DNA of 64,000 nt, from contig NZ_MDGP01000001.1 in the NCBI RefSeq assembly GCF_001747095.1, positions 2,401,001 through 2,465,000 of the forward strand, read 5' to 3'. The notes beneath the pieces are model-generated. The model was not told the DNA's origin, made no database searches, and saw only the letters and a list, made by a program, of their open reading frames with translations. Shown piece after piece: positions 26,440 to 35,129 of this stretch (position 1 is its first letter; every line of letters begins with the position of its first letter). A program made the position numbers and the translations under genes. The DNA is from Roseivirga sp. 4D4. GTDB lineage: Bacteria > Bacteroidota > Bacteroidia > Cytophagales > Cyclobacteriaceae.

Positions 26440-26834
26440 TGGATAACTGGGTCATACCACTAACACTTCTTCCTGGCATTGGTATGATCATCATGTCGAC
26501 CTCTCATTTAAGTACTGCTACAAGTGATGAGATCAACCAACTGTTGAGGGATGATTTGTGTGACACATCACTGATTAAAAAGAAGATATCTCAGCTCTTC
26601 CTATTGAATCTCGCAAAGGTTGGGCTCTACATCAGCATAGCTGTTTTTTCCGTTGCTGGCCTGATTGAAGCCATCTTTACCTTACAATCAGAGATGCATG
26701 ATAGTGGATTAAGAACAATTCTCTTAATCATTGGTGTGTCAACCCTTGTATTGGCCACTCTGCTCCTCATTGTTTTCTCTACTAGAAAGGTAAAGATCAA
26801 ACGAGACCAATTTTTAAACCGAATTAACCCATAG
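26439..26834 (+). CDS. Three-helix membrane protein (DUF2721-like)
   Basis: 131 residues. Hydrophobic segments at about 3-20 (VIPLTLLPGIGMIIMSTS), 50-75 (LFLLNLAKVGLYISIAVFSV) and 92-115, ending in a basic tail. The layout matches DUF2721-type proteins, a family without known function, though similarity is judged only by eye. It starts on the last base of the previous stop codon and ends 4 bases before the ThDP enzyme. Confidence 0.65.
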   Translation: MDNWVIPLTLLPGIGMIIMSTSHLSTATSDEINQLLRDDLCDTSLIKKKISQLFLLNLAKVGLYISIAVFSVAGLIEAIFTLQSEMHDSGLRTILLIIGVSTLVLATLLLIVFSTRKVKIKRDQFLNRINP

Positions 26835-26838
26835 ACGC

Positions 26839-28785
26839 ATGGCTACAAAAATGAAATGGCACAAAGTGCTCGACAACACCGAGGAATTGCCCGAAGGGCG
26901 CGTAATGTCCGTTACAGCCGAACACCAAGGCATCTGTCTCACTCATTTTGAAGGCAAGTTTTCGGCCCTAGATAACAAATGCCCCCATCAAGGAGGGCCT
27001 CTGGGTGAAGGCAGTATTGAAAACGGTCTTTTGCGTTGCCCTTGGCATGGATGGGATTACCACCCATGTACTGGAATTGCTCCAGGTTTTGATGATGGTG
27101 TAGCGACATTCTTGACCAAAGTAGAAGATGATGCGGTCTATGTGGGTATTGAAGAAGAAGCTCCTCATGAAAACACCATTTCTGATGTCATGGCAGAAAC
27201 CATGGTCAATTGGGGAGTTAACAAAGTATTTGGTATGGTGGGACATTCCAACCTGGGTTTTGCTGATGCGATGAGAAGACAGGAAGAAAAAGGCAATCTT
27301 AACTTCTACGGCATTCGCCATGAAGGTGCTGCTGCTTTTGCTGCTTCGGCTTACGGAAAACTGACTGGAAAACCAGCCGCTTGCTTCTCTATTGCAGGTC
27401 CTGGCGCCACCAATTTATTTACCGGTCTATGGGATGCAAAAGTAGATCGGGCTCCCATTTTAGCTTTAACGGGCCAGGTAGCCACCCAGGTTGTAGGAAC
27501 AGGCAATTTTCAGGAAGTTGATTTAGTGAAAGCGTTCAGTACAGTTGCCGAATTCAATCATCGCGTGCAAAACAACTCTAAGCATTCGGAATTGATGTCT
27601 TTGGCGGTTAAACACGCTATTCTAAGAAGGGATGTGTCACATTTAACCTTCCCAGATGAGGTGCAAGAACTCCCTGCTCCAGAAAATGCAGTGGCGCAAA
27701 CTATGGAAGGCAGAATGCCTGCTCCACAGATTACTCCTGCGCAGGAGAGTATTGACAAAGCGTTGTCGATGTTTAAAGAAGCGAAGAGACCCGTTATCAT
27801 TGTCGGTCATGGTGCAAGATTCCATATGGATGCCATCACCGCTTTCGCTGAAAGTATGAACGCTCCTGTCCTTACTACTTTTAAAGCCAAAGGACTTATC
27901 TCCGATAGCCATCCACTTGGTTGTGGAGTGCTCGGTAGAAGCGGAACTCCAATCGCTTCTTGGTTTATGAATGAAGCAGATTTGCTTTGTGTATTCGGTG
28001 CTTCTTTCTCGAATCATACAGGAATCACTGATCACAAACCTACTATTCAGGTCGATTTCGATCCGCTGGCGCTGAGTAAATTCCACAAAATAGATGCACC
28101 CATCTGGGGGGAAATATCGGCTACGGTAAAAATCTTTAGCGATGCACTTTCTGGCAAAATCGAGACAGCTGACCAAAGGCCAGAGGTCGCCAAAAGATGG
28201 GCAATATGGAAATCAGAGAAGGCTAAACGCTTGATCGATGACCGTGGAGAAGGTATCAGTTCTATAGCCGTATTCGAGGCGATGAACAAGCTAGCTCCTG
28301 AAAATGCTGTGATGTGCGTAGATGTTGGAAACAATGCCTACTCATTCGGTCGATACTTCGAGAGTAAATCACACGATTTTCTTATGTCAGGTTACTTAGG
28401 CTCTATTGGTTTTGCCTTTCCAGCTGCCATGGGCGCTTGGGCGGCTGTGGGCGATACACGACCAGTGATAGCCGTGGCAGGTGATGGTGGCTTTTGCCAA
28501 TACCTTGCCGAGTTGACTACAGCTGTTAAATACAAAATGCCGATTAAGCTTATTCTACTGAACAACTCAGAGCTCGGTAAAATCTCCAAGGAACAACGGG
28601 CTGGAGAGTTTGATGTATGGGCTACCGACTTGCATAACCCTAATTTCTCCCAGTATGCTAACAGTTGTGGCGCCCTGGGTATTCGAGTCGAAGATAAGAG
28701 TGATTTGGAGCGTCAAATGGAAAAGATATTGGCTCATGACGGACCGGCACTACTCGAAGTCATGGCCGATGTAAACTTGATTTAA
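26839..28785 (+). CDS. Rieske-ThDP enzyme fusion (pyruvate oxidase/acetolactate synthase-like)
   Basis: 648 residues. Residues 1-105 form a Rieske [2Fe-2S] domain (Cys48, His50, Cys67, His70: KCPHQGGPLGEG, RCPWHGWDY). Residues about 112-645 are a three-domain thiamine-diphosphate enzyme: Glu162 in RHEGAAAFAASAYGK activates the cofactor; the central domain has RPVIIVGHGARF; the ThDP/metal site is GDG 548-550 with Asn575-576. The family includes pyruvate oxidase, acetolactate synthase and benzoylformate decarboxylase; overall look is closest to PoxB-type enzymes. Fusion to a Rieske domain suggests that electrons from 2-oxoacid oxidation leave through the iron-sulfur cluster. Pyruvate from the operon's malic enzyme is the obvious candidate substrate (inference). 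Confidence 0.85.
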   Translation: MATKMKWHKVLDNTEELPEGRVMSVTAEHQGICLTHFEGKFSALDNKCPHQGGPLGEGSIENGLLRCPWHGWDYHPCTGIAPGFDDGVATFLTKVEDDAVYVGIEEEAPHENTISDVMAETMVNWGVNKVFGMVGHSNLGFADAMRRQEEKGNLNFYGIRHEGAAAFAASAYGKLTGKPAACFSIAGPGATNLFTGLWDAKVDRAPILALTGQVATQVVGTGNFQEVDLVKAFSTVAEFNHRVQNNSKHSELMSLAVKHAILRRDVSHLTFPDEVQELPAPENAVAQTMEGRMPAPQITPAQESIDKALSMFKEAKRPVIIVGHGARFHMDAITAFAESMNAPVLTTFKAKGLISDSHPLGCGVLGRSGTPIASWFMNEADLLCVFGASFSNHTGITDHKPTIQVDFDPLALSKFHKIDAPIWGEISATVKIFSDALSGKIETADQRPEVAKRWAIWKSEKAKRLIDDRGEGISSIAVFEAMNKLAPENAVMCVDVGNNAYSFGRYFESKSHDFLMSGYLGSIGFAFPAAMGAWAAVGDTRPVIAVAGDGGFCQYLAELTTAVKYKMPIKLILLNNSELGKISKEQRAGEFDVWATDLHNPNFSQYANSCGALGIRVEDKSDLERQMEKILAHDGPALLEVMADVNLI

Positions 28786-28887
28786 TAGATCAAGTTTCTA
28801 AACCCTCATTGTCGATAACGACATCTTTTGTTGTTCACAACATCTTGAAATACCTCTTTGATTGCGCCCCGTTAGTGCTTCAAAGAA

Positions 28888-29733
28888 ATGAAACGGCTAT
28901 ACAAGATTTCGGTTTTCGTGATACTCTGTGGACTCTCTTTGCAACAGTTGTCAGCCATGACTGATGGCCCAACCTATGCCAACAAGAAGTCTAAAGAGGT
29001 GATTGAGAAAATGCTTGTCGCCCATGGGGGTTATGACAAGTGGAAAAGTCTCAAAACCATGTCTTTTAAAACTGTAATGCACAGTGAGTCCCTTGGGGCT
29101 TTGAGGTTTTGGATCACTGAACAGTCTTTTGACATGACGACAAGAAGGTCATATCAAGATTGGCCACTAATTGGCTCTAAATTGACTTATGATGGCGAAG
29201 AAGTTTGGACTGTCAATTGGCGCAATGGCAACCCGCCTAATCATCAGCACTATGTTTGGTTTTACTATTTGAACTTACCATGGCTCACACAAGATGCCAA
29301 TGTAAAGCTCGGCAAGCCTGAAAAAATCAATCACAAAGCATTTGAAAATGAAGTCTATAAGATAGAGATGGGCTATAAGCAGGCACCTATATTAGGCAAA
29401 TCCAAAAATGACACTTACATCCTTTACATTGACGCCACCACGTTTTTACTGGTGGGTTACGAATACACTTTAGGCTATGGCGCTCTGCTTGATACACTCA
29501 ACGTACCGAAGGATCAAAAGGCTTATGGACCAGCCTTGAGGGTCAATAATTATATCGCTGAAATTGATGGCCTAAAATTTCCTGCATTAATGACCACAAG
29601 TGACATAGAACAAAAGCAACAGTTCGGTGACCATGTGGCTTATGATTTCAAGTTCAATTTGAGTTTTGATGAATCCAGAATGAAGAAACCTTCAAATGCT
29701 GTTGTGGATACTTCAACGGATATAAGAAAGTAG
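28888..29733 (+). CDS. Secreted LolA/DUF6503-like protein
   Basis: 281 residues with signal peptide (MKRLYKISVFVILCGLSLQQLSA). The mature part begins VIEKMLVAHGGYDKWKSLKTMSF, typical of the LolA-like beta-cup proteins annotated as DUF6503 or similar in Bacteroidota. Such proteins bind lipids or hydrophobic ligands in the periplasm; the specific role is unknown. It follows the Rieske operon after 102 bases and has its own terminator. Confidence 0.7.
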   Translation: MKRLYKISVFVILCGLSLQQLSAMTDGPTYANKKSKEVIEKMLVAHGGYDKWKSLKTMSFKTVMHSESLGALRFWITEQSFDMTTRRSYQDWPLIGSKLTYDGEEVWTVNWRNGNPPNHQHYVWFYYLNLPWLTQDANVKLGKPEKINHKAFENEVYKIEMGYKQAPILGKSKNDTYILYIDATTFLLVGYEYTLGYGALLDTLNVPKDQKAYGPALRVNNYIAEIDGLKFPALMTTSDIEQKQQFGDHVAYDFKFNLSFDESRMKKPSNAVVDTSTDIRK

Positions 29734-29756
29734 TAATGCTGTTTTGATCAGACCGT

Positions 29757-29794
29757 GAGGCCGGGTGCTATTGCAGCACTTGGCTTCTTTATTT
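29757..29794 (+). terminator. Terminator after LolA-like gene
   Basis: Stem GAGGCC / GGCTTC (one wobble) plus GTGCT / AGCAC, with loop ATTGC and tail TTTATTT. Confidence 0.7.
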
Positions 29795-29902
29795 CATACC
29801 CTTGCCAAATCACACTATCAGCCAGACGACATTCTTGAACCAAGAATGCACCAAATGGCAACTTAATATCCTGTATATTGTGTTGGAGGAAAAATATCAA
29901 TT

Positions 29903-30184
29903 ATGAAAGCGATTTGGAACGATGAAGTAATTGCCGAGAGCAATGAAACTGTTGTGGTTGAAGGAAATCACTATTTCCCACATGAATCCATCAAAAAGGA
30001 GTACTATAAGGAAAGCTCCACCCATTCTAATTGCCCCTGGAAGGGAATAGCCAGCTACTATACCATAGAGGTGAATGGGTCAGAGAATCCGGATGCAGCC
30101 TGGTATTACCCTGAGACCTCAGAATTAGCAAAGGGGATTAAGAACTATGTTGCCTTTTGGAAAGGTGTTAAAATCGAGGACTAA
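29903..30184 (+). CDS. DUF427 domain protein
   Basis: 93 residues, the full DUF427 domain: MKAIWNDEVIAES, GNHYFPHESI, CPWKGIASYYTIEV, AWYYPETSELAKGIKNYVAFW. DUF427 proteins are small, cytoplasmic and of unknown biochemical function. The stop codon overlaps the first base of the next start, so it heads a three-gene operon with a zinc-ribbon protein and an unknown 293-residue protein. Confidence 0.88.
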   Translation: MKAIWNDEVIAESNETVVVEGNHYFPHESIKKEYYKESSTHSNCPWKGIASYYTIEVNGSENPDAAWYYPETSELAKGIKNYVAFWKGVKIED

Positions 30185-30456
30185 TGGGACTATTCCACTG
30201 GAAAAAGAATCCGATCCCCACACCCGAAGGTGTTTGCCCAAACTGTTGGGGGCTTCAAGAGTATGGCGGAAAAGCCATTGACTTGATGGAGGATAAACAG
30301 ATAGACGTCAATAACAGTACAACAAGGCACGCCTTTATTCAAGACTTTGTGGTAAACCATGTAAGTGGCATCCAGCTTAAGAAACATGCGCAAGGCTATG
30401 TTTGCCCAACTTGCCAAAAAGAGTACGCAAAAGACTTGAAGGAGATTAGCAGATAA
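30184..30456 (+). CDS. Small zinc-ribbon protein
   Basis: 90 residues. Two CxxC pairs, CPNC near residue 18 and CPTC near residue 76, form a likely zinc ribbon around a helical middle. Sharing one base with DUF427 and ending 1 base before the next gene, it is firmly in the operon. No named family; function unknown. Confidence 0.75.
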   Translation: MGLFHWKKNPIPTPEGVCPNCWGLQEYGGKAIDLMEDKQIDVNNSTTRHAFIQDFVVNHVSGIQLKKHAQGYVCPTCQKEYAKDLKEISR

Positions 30457-30457
30457 T

Positions 30458-31339
30458 ATGAGCCTTGCTTCAATCAAATCCAATTGGTCACTACTCGGTA
30501 GTGAAGACCCCAAAACTTTGGCTCCGGCTATTGCGCAAATTCACAGAGGTGTACAGTTTATCGCAATGGCCGGTAAACATTATGTCAAAAATCTGCCTGA
30601 CGATAGTCATACCCACCTGAGATGGCTACCCCAGGAAGAGGTGCTTGCAGGGAATTGGATACGAGAACGCAAGGGCAATTTTCGCTTTGCGATGCGATCA
30701 AGAGACCTCACTTTGATTGTGTACAATGCTGACATGAAACCAACTTCTGAGTTTCCGCTACATGGCAAAACCAATGATGAGGCGCTGTCATGGGTCAAAA
30801 GCCAGCTCACCGAATTCGGTAAAGATGCCTCTCTAATGAAAATGGACATCCACTATGATATCCCTGAGCATGAAACAGACAAGGGAACTCCATATAAATT
30901 GCATACACCGGCCCTATTCGAAGAAATGGCCAAGCATAGGGCGAACAGTAACTTGGCACTTGAGTACTTTGCCAAGGCTCATGAAACAGCCTCTACCACC
31001 AGAACCTGGCCGCATCACTTCGACCATGGCGTTTACATACCCATGACTTTTGATGATGCAGGCAATGCTACCAAATCATTCAGTATTGGCCTGGGAATTC
31101 CTGATTCTGCCAGTGAAGAACCCTATTATTATATTACCACCTGGTCCCAAGCTGGAGATAATCACTATAAGAATTTAGAAGCGCTTCCACATGGAGAATG
31201 GATTGAAAAGCCATTCAATGGGGCAGTACTAAAAGCATCTGAAATAGTAAAGTCAAAGTCGGCCGCACAGCAATCCAAGATAGTCATGGACTTTCTCAAA
31301 GCTGGAATTGCTGCTTCAAAGAAGATCCTAGGTCTTTAA
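30458..31339 (+). CDS. Hypothetical 293-residue cytoplasmic protein
   Basis: No signal peptide or membrane segment. Recognisable features: an N-terminal helix-rich part (AIAQIHRGVQFIAMAGKHYV), a HxxWLP stretch, and a C-terminal domain with RTWPHHFDHGVYIPM, ISIGLGIPDSASEEPYYYITTW and LPHGEW. The His-rich WPHHFDHG segment is metal-site-like. I do not know the family. The third gene of the DUF427 operon, ending at a hairpin (31391) that also acts as an operator candidate. Confidence 0.7.
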   Translation: MSLASIKSNWSLLGSEDPKTLAPAIAQIHRGVQFIAMAGKHYVKNLPDDSHTHLRWLPQEEVLAGNWIRERKGNFRFAMRSRDLTLIVYNADMKPTSEFPLHGKTNDEALSWVKSQLTEFGKDASLMKMDIHYDIPEHETDKGTPYKLHTPALFEEMAKHRANSNLALEYFAKAHETASTTRTWPHHFDHGVYIPMTFDDAGNATKSFSIGLGIPDSASEEPYYYITTWSQAGDNHYKNLEALPHGEWIEKPFNGAVLKASEIVKSKSAAQQSKIVMDFLKAGIAASKKILGL

Positions 31340-31390
31340 CTTGAATTGACAAAACCTCCTAAATAGCTAGTTTGGAGTACTTTCTTCTTA

Positions 31391-31416
31391 CCTACGATAG
31401 AAATCGTAGGTTTTTC
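31391..31416. promoter_or_regulatory. BlaI operator 1 and possible terminator
   Basis: Perfect palindrome CCTACGAT-AGAA-ATCGTAGG followed by TTTTTC. The core CTACGA-N6-TCGTAG is the same as in the second site at 31448. As a hairpin with a T-run it could also end the upstream DUF427 operon. Confidence 0.65.
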
Positions 31417-31447
31417 TTGTTTCCAATTTATAAACTTCCTTCATTTG

Positions 31448-31465
31448 CTACGACACAAATCGTAG
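31448..31465. promoter_or_regulatory. BlaI operator 2
   Basis: CTACGA-CACAAA-TCGTAG, the same half-sites and spacing as operator 1, 56 bases downstream and 22 bases before the blaI start. A -7-like TTCATTTG (31440-31447) directly precedes it, so a bound repressor would cover the promoter. Confidence 0.7.
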
Positions 31466-31486
31466 AGTAACTAAAAAGTATAATTT

Positions 31487-31870
31487 ATGGAGGTTCAACC
31501 TACCAACAGTGAGCTCGAAGTATTGACCGTCTTATGGGAGTTTGGTAGTGCAACGGCAAGAGAAGTGCACAATCACTTGACCAAAACGAAGAGTACTGGC
31601 TATACCACCACACTGAAGATCATTCAGAACATGTTTGATAAAGGATTTCTAAGCCGTGAACCCAAAGGACAGACGCATATATATTCGGCAGTGGTCGAGC
31701 AGACAGATGTACAAAAAGAAATGTTGGGTGGCTTTGTCAACAAAGTTTTTAGCGGTTCTTCTCAAAATCTGATCCTACAAGCCTTAGGCAACCAACAACC
31801 TAGTCAGGAGGAACTTGACGAAATCCGTGCTATGCTAGACCAGCTTGAAAACAAAAGAAAGAAGAAATGA
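31487..31870 (+). CDS. BlaI/MecI/CopY-family repressor
   Basis: 127 residues. Winged-helix N-terminal domain (ELEVLTVLWEFGSATAREVH, TTTLKIIQNMFDKGFLSREPKG) and C-terminal dimerisation helix rich in Gln/Glu/Lys. In this family the repressor is cleaved after signalling by a membrane M56 peptidase, here encoded by the next gene with an ATGA overlap. Two matching palindromes upstream indicate autoregulation. In Bacteroidota such pairs answer antibiotics, copper or cell-envelope stress; the signal here is unknown. Confidence 0.9.
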   Translation: MEVQPTNSELEVLTVLWEFGSATAREVHNHLTKTKSTGYTTTLKIIQNMFDKGFLSREPKGQTHIYSAVVEQTDVQKEMLGGFVNKVFSGSSQNLILQALGNQQPSQEELDEIRAMLDQLENKRKKK

Positions 31871-33246
31871 GAGGCTTAGAAATCATAATGACTTGGACAT
31901 TGATCCACTCCTTGTGGATAGCCCTTGGCCTTTGGGTTCTCGTCAACCTCCTTTCCTTCTTACTGAAAAAATCAAAGCACAGGAGGGTGTTGAAGATATG
32001 GGGGATCTCTATCTTTCTATTACTCACCATTGCTACCCTCTTTTCGAAATCTCCATTACCCATAGCCCAGCAGGGTTTTGGCCTGGTAGAATCACAACCG
32101 GTCTACTTTCATTCTCCGACTACTTTGACTGAACAAGTCAAACTCTGGGTGAGTGATAATAGCCTCTTAATCAACATCATTTGGTTAACTGGAATAGGCA
32201 TTGGTATTGTGCGGTTTATGACTAACCGTAATAGACTTCATCAATGCAAAGCATCAGCAGTCGAAGTTAACGATGATACCACTCTTGGCAAAGTCAGCGA
32301 AATGCGCAATACATTAAATGTTTCTCGTTCAGTAAAACTCATGGTGAGCTCGTTGATCAATTCCCCTATGACGATCGGCACGCTGAAACCTATTATATAC
32401 TTTCCGACAGGTCTTATTTCCGGTTTTTCTTCTGATGAGCTCGACACCATCATCAGGCATGAACTCATGCACATCAAGCATCACGACTATCTGATTAATG
32501 CCATTTTAGTCGGTCTTGAGACGCTGTTCTTCTTCAACCCATTTCTCATAATGATCATAAGGGACTTGAGAAGAGAAATGGAATACGCTTGTGACGATGA
32601 AGTGATTAAAGTATATGACGAATTGGCCTATAGCCGAGCGCTAATGAGGCTTCAAGAAATTTCAATTTCAAATCAGGTTGCATTGGCAGCCAAAGGCAAT
32701 AACTCAGAATTTAAAAACAGAATAGAACGTATGATTTATCCAAAGAAAACCAACATTAGCCCAAAGGTCGGCATCATTACTCTCTTACTTACAGCCACTA
32801 TTATAAGCAGTGCTTTTGTAGGCAAAGCTTCCGTGGCTCCAGAGTCCGTTGAAATAATACCTCAAGACACAAAGCAGGATACCTTGAAAGCAGAATCATG
32901 GGATGAAATTAAGCGCTACTTGGCAGGTAAAGATTCTGCCCAATTGGCTCAGGTGGTAATCATGAAAGACGGCAAGCCCGTCAAGTTTATAAGAGGTGTC
33001 AATAATGCACTTGCAAAGTCAAAAAAGATGATGGAAGAAGTACAACGCGAACTCGTGAAAGATGGCATTCTCAATGAGAATAAGACCAAGATTACCCTTA
33101 TGTTTCAGTACTCAGATGTACTGCAAGGAGAAAGAACGCTTGGTAAGCATTACGAGAAGTACAAAGGCATTCTCAACAAGTACTTTCCGGTGTATGACAG
33201 CTTTGCCACTACCCGAGTTTTTAGGTACAAACCGAACGGAAACTGA
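31867..33246 (+). CDS. M56-family membrane metallopeptidase (BlaR1-like)
   Basis: 459 residues. Several membrane helices, zinc motif HELMH at 198-202 with EYACDDEV downstream as the third-ligand region, and a C-terminal segment after a fourth helix (VGIITLLLTATIISSAFVG). There is no penicillin-binding sensor domain; the tail of about 130 residues instead is unusual and Lys/Asp-rich (DTKQDTLKAESWDEIKRYL). It is thought to cleave BlaI in response to an envelope signal. Coupled to blaI by an ATGA overlap; a TonB box is not seen. Confidence 0.88.
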   Translation: MRGLEIIMTWTLIHSLWIALGLWVLVNLLSFLLKKSKHRRVLKIWGISIFLLLTIATLFSKSPLPIAQQGFGLVESQPVYFHSPTTLTEQVKLWVSDNSLLINIIWLTGIGIGIVRFMTNRNRLHQCKASAVEVNDDTTLGKVSEMRNTLNVSRSVKLMVSSLINSPMTIGTLKPIIYFPTGLISGFSSDELDTIIRHELMHIKHHDYLINAILVGLETLFFFNPFLIMIIRDLRREMEYACDDEVIKVYDELAYSRALMRLQEISISNQVALAAKGNNSEFKNRIERMIYPKKTNISPKVGIITLLLTATIISSAFVGKASVAPESVEIIPQDTKQDTLKAESWDEIKRYLAGKDSAQLAQVVIMKDGKPVKFIRGVNNALAKSKKMMEEVQRELVKDGILNENKTKITLMFQYSDVLQGERTLGKHYEKYKGILNKYFPVYDSFATTRVFRYKPNGN

Positions 33247-33251
33247 TTCAT

Positions 33252-33290
33252 AAAAAATGCCTTGAAACTTCGGGGTTCGGGGCATTTTTT
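33252..33290. terminator. Bidirectional terminator between BlaR1 and symporter genes
   Basis: Stem AAAAAATGCC / GGCATTTTTT closing a GC-rich loop; T-rich on both strands, serving both convergent genes. Confidence 0.85.
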
Positions 33291-34992
33291 ATTCTGGTGT
33301 TTTCACATCAGGAAATTCCTTTTTAAAACCTTTCCAATAATCTGCTATAGTCGATTTCATCTCTTTGCGCAACCAAAAGATCCCAACAAGGTTTGGTAGC
33401 GTCATTAGCGCAATAGTAATCCCAGAAAGGGTCCATATGATGGTTGTGTCTTGAAAAGAGGCCAAGAAGAAGGCTACTACATAAACCATTCGGAAATACT
33501 TGACTGAGCCAGAACCCCAAAGGAAGGTCATTGCACGATCGCCATAGTATGACCATGAAATCGCAGTACTAAAGGCAAACAGCAATAAGCCGATTGATAC
33601 GATATACTGACCGTAGTCTCCAAAGAATCCTTTGGTGAAAGCTATGGTTGTTAATGGCGCACTATGCACCAGCGATTCGCCTTCAAAGGTTTCGTAAGAA
33701 TCTACAGGCCTACCTTCTCGAACCAATATTATACCTGTGAAAGGTTCATCAATATCATTCTTCACTGTTACATTCTCGGCCAATGATCTGGCATGAATAA
33801 TCGTAGCATCAGAAGTGATCTTACCGTTTTCCACATCCAACGGACCATCAAATAATGCCAGCGGACTGACACCTCCAATGTGCTCGGCCAATTGCTTTAC
33901 ACCTTCTTCCGTTTCATCAGTATAGTTTGTTCCAGCTAGAATCTCCATGTCGGCTGCCTGGAAAATATTCTGGTGCTTTTCATTCCAAACACCTGAGGAC
34001 AACAGTGTCAAACCTGTAATGGTACAAATAATAATCGTGTCAATAAACGGCTCAAGAATTGCCACCATACCCTCTGATACTGGCTCATGCGCCTTAGCTG
34101 ATGCGTGAGCAATAGGTGCACTACCCTGCCCCGCTTCATTTGAGAATAAACCTCTATTCACCCCACGGTCAAAAGCGTACCAGATGGTACCACCAAGGAA
34201 CCCTCCTGCGGCTGCAGAACCTGTGAAAATGTCACCCACAATAGCCGCTAATGATGGCAAGAGATTGTCCAGATTAGCAAGAATAACAGCAAAACATCCA
34301 ATGAAGTAAATCAAGGCCATGGCTGGCACTAACTTCTCAGTAATAGCAGCAATCCGCTTGATACCTCCAATGATTACGATACCCAGCAAGACAGCTAATA
34401 CGGCTCCCGTAATCCATAACTCAATGCCAAAGGTGGCTTGAATGGAAGTGGAAATACTATTGATCTGAGGAAGACTACCCGTACCAAAAGCGGATAATAC
34501 GGTAGCAAAAGCAAAGATCACGGCTAGCCATTTCATATTGACTTTATTACCTCTAAAGTCAAAACTCGCATTCTTCATATAATACATTGGTCCACCCGCC
34601 ATACTACCGTCAGCGGTCTTCTCTCTGTACTTATGCGAAAGTGTTACCTCCACAAACTTGGTACACATACCAATACCCGCAGTCACCAGCATCCAAAACA
34701 AGGCAGCAGGACCACCTAAATGTAAGGCCAAAGCGACACCCGCAATGTTACCTGTACCTACAGTACCTGATAGGGCGGTAGTAAGTGCCTGAAAGTGAGA
34801 TGTATCTCCTTCATCATCCTTACGGTCAAACTTGCCTTTAACAACTTTTATGGCGAAGCCAAAAAATCTTATTTGAGGAAATTTTAAATAGATGGTGAAG
34901 AATAAACCCACACCTAAAAGCGCGAAAGGAAACCATCCGGCACTCCCAATATAACTATCAATGAGTCTCAGGAAATCATCTACTTGCTGCAT
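33289..34992 (-). CDS. Sodium:alanine symporter (AGCS family) with long insertion
   Basis: 567 residues, about 100 more than a standard member. Family motifs: [46 protein letters not shown]. The extra residues (about 338-445, from [17 protein letters not shown] to [10 protein letters not shown]) interrupt the membrane region and are hydrophilic, so they would form an extra soluble domain on one face. Imports alanine or glycine with sodium. Standing alone, it is convergent with the BlaR1 gene. Confidence 0.9.
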   Translation of the reverse strand: MQQVDDFLRLIDSYIGSAGWFPFALLGVGLFFTIYLKFPQIRFFGFAIKVVKGKFDRKDDEGDTSHFQALTTALSGTVGTGNIAGVALALHLGGPAALFWMLVTAGIGMCTKFVEVTLSHKYREKTADGSMAGGPMYYMKNASFDFRGNKVNMKWLAVIFAFATVLSAFGTGSLPQINSISTSIQATFGIELWITGAVLAVLLGIVIIGGIKRIAAITEKLVPAMALIYFIGCFAVILANLDNLLPSLAAIVGDIFTGSAAAGGFLGGTIWYAFDRGVNRGLFSNEAGQGSAPIAHASAKAHEPVSEGMVAILEPFIDTIIICTITGLTLLSSGVWNEKHQNIFQAADMEILAGTNYTDETEEGVKQLAEHIGGVSPLALFDGPLDVENGKITSDATIIHARSLAENVTVKNDIDEPFTGIILVREGRPVDSYETFEGESLVHSAPLTTIAFTKGFFGDYGQYIVSIGLLLFAFSTAISWSYYGDRAMTFLWGSGSVKYFRMVYVVAFFLASFQDTTIIWTLSGITIALMTLPNLVGIFWLRKEMKSTIADYWKGFKKEFPDVKTPE

Positions 34993-35129
34993 ATCAACTG
35001 CTCGATTCTAATGAATAAAGGCACAAAAATAGGGAATATGACTTCTCGGCAAAGATATGTCGTACTAATCGACTATTTCGGGGTAATTCTTCTGTCCTCG
35101 GACAAGGACACTGAGTCTACTAAGATACC

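Noticed and set aside
27643..28176. Long minus-strand frame inside the ThDP enzyme gene
   Set aside because: Antisense shadow of a clear enzyme gene with no family features.
30190..30513. Minus-strand frame across the zinc-ribbon gene
   Set aside because: Overlaps two clear plus-strand genes; chance frame.
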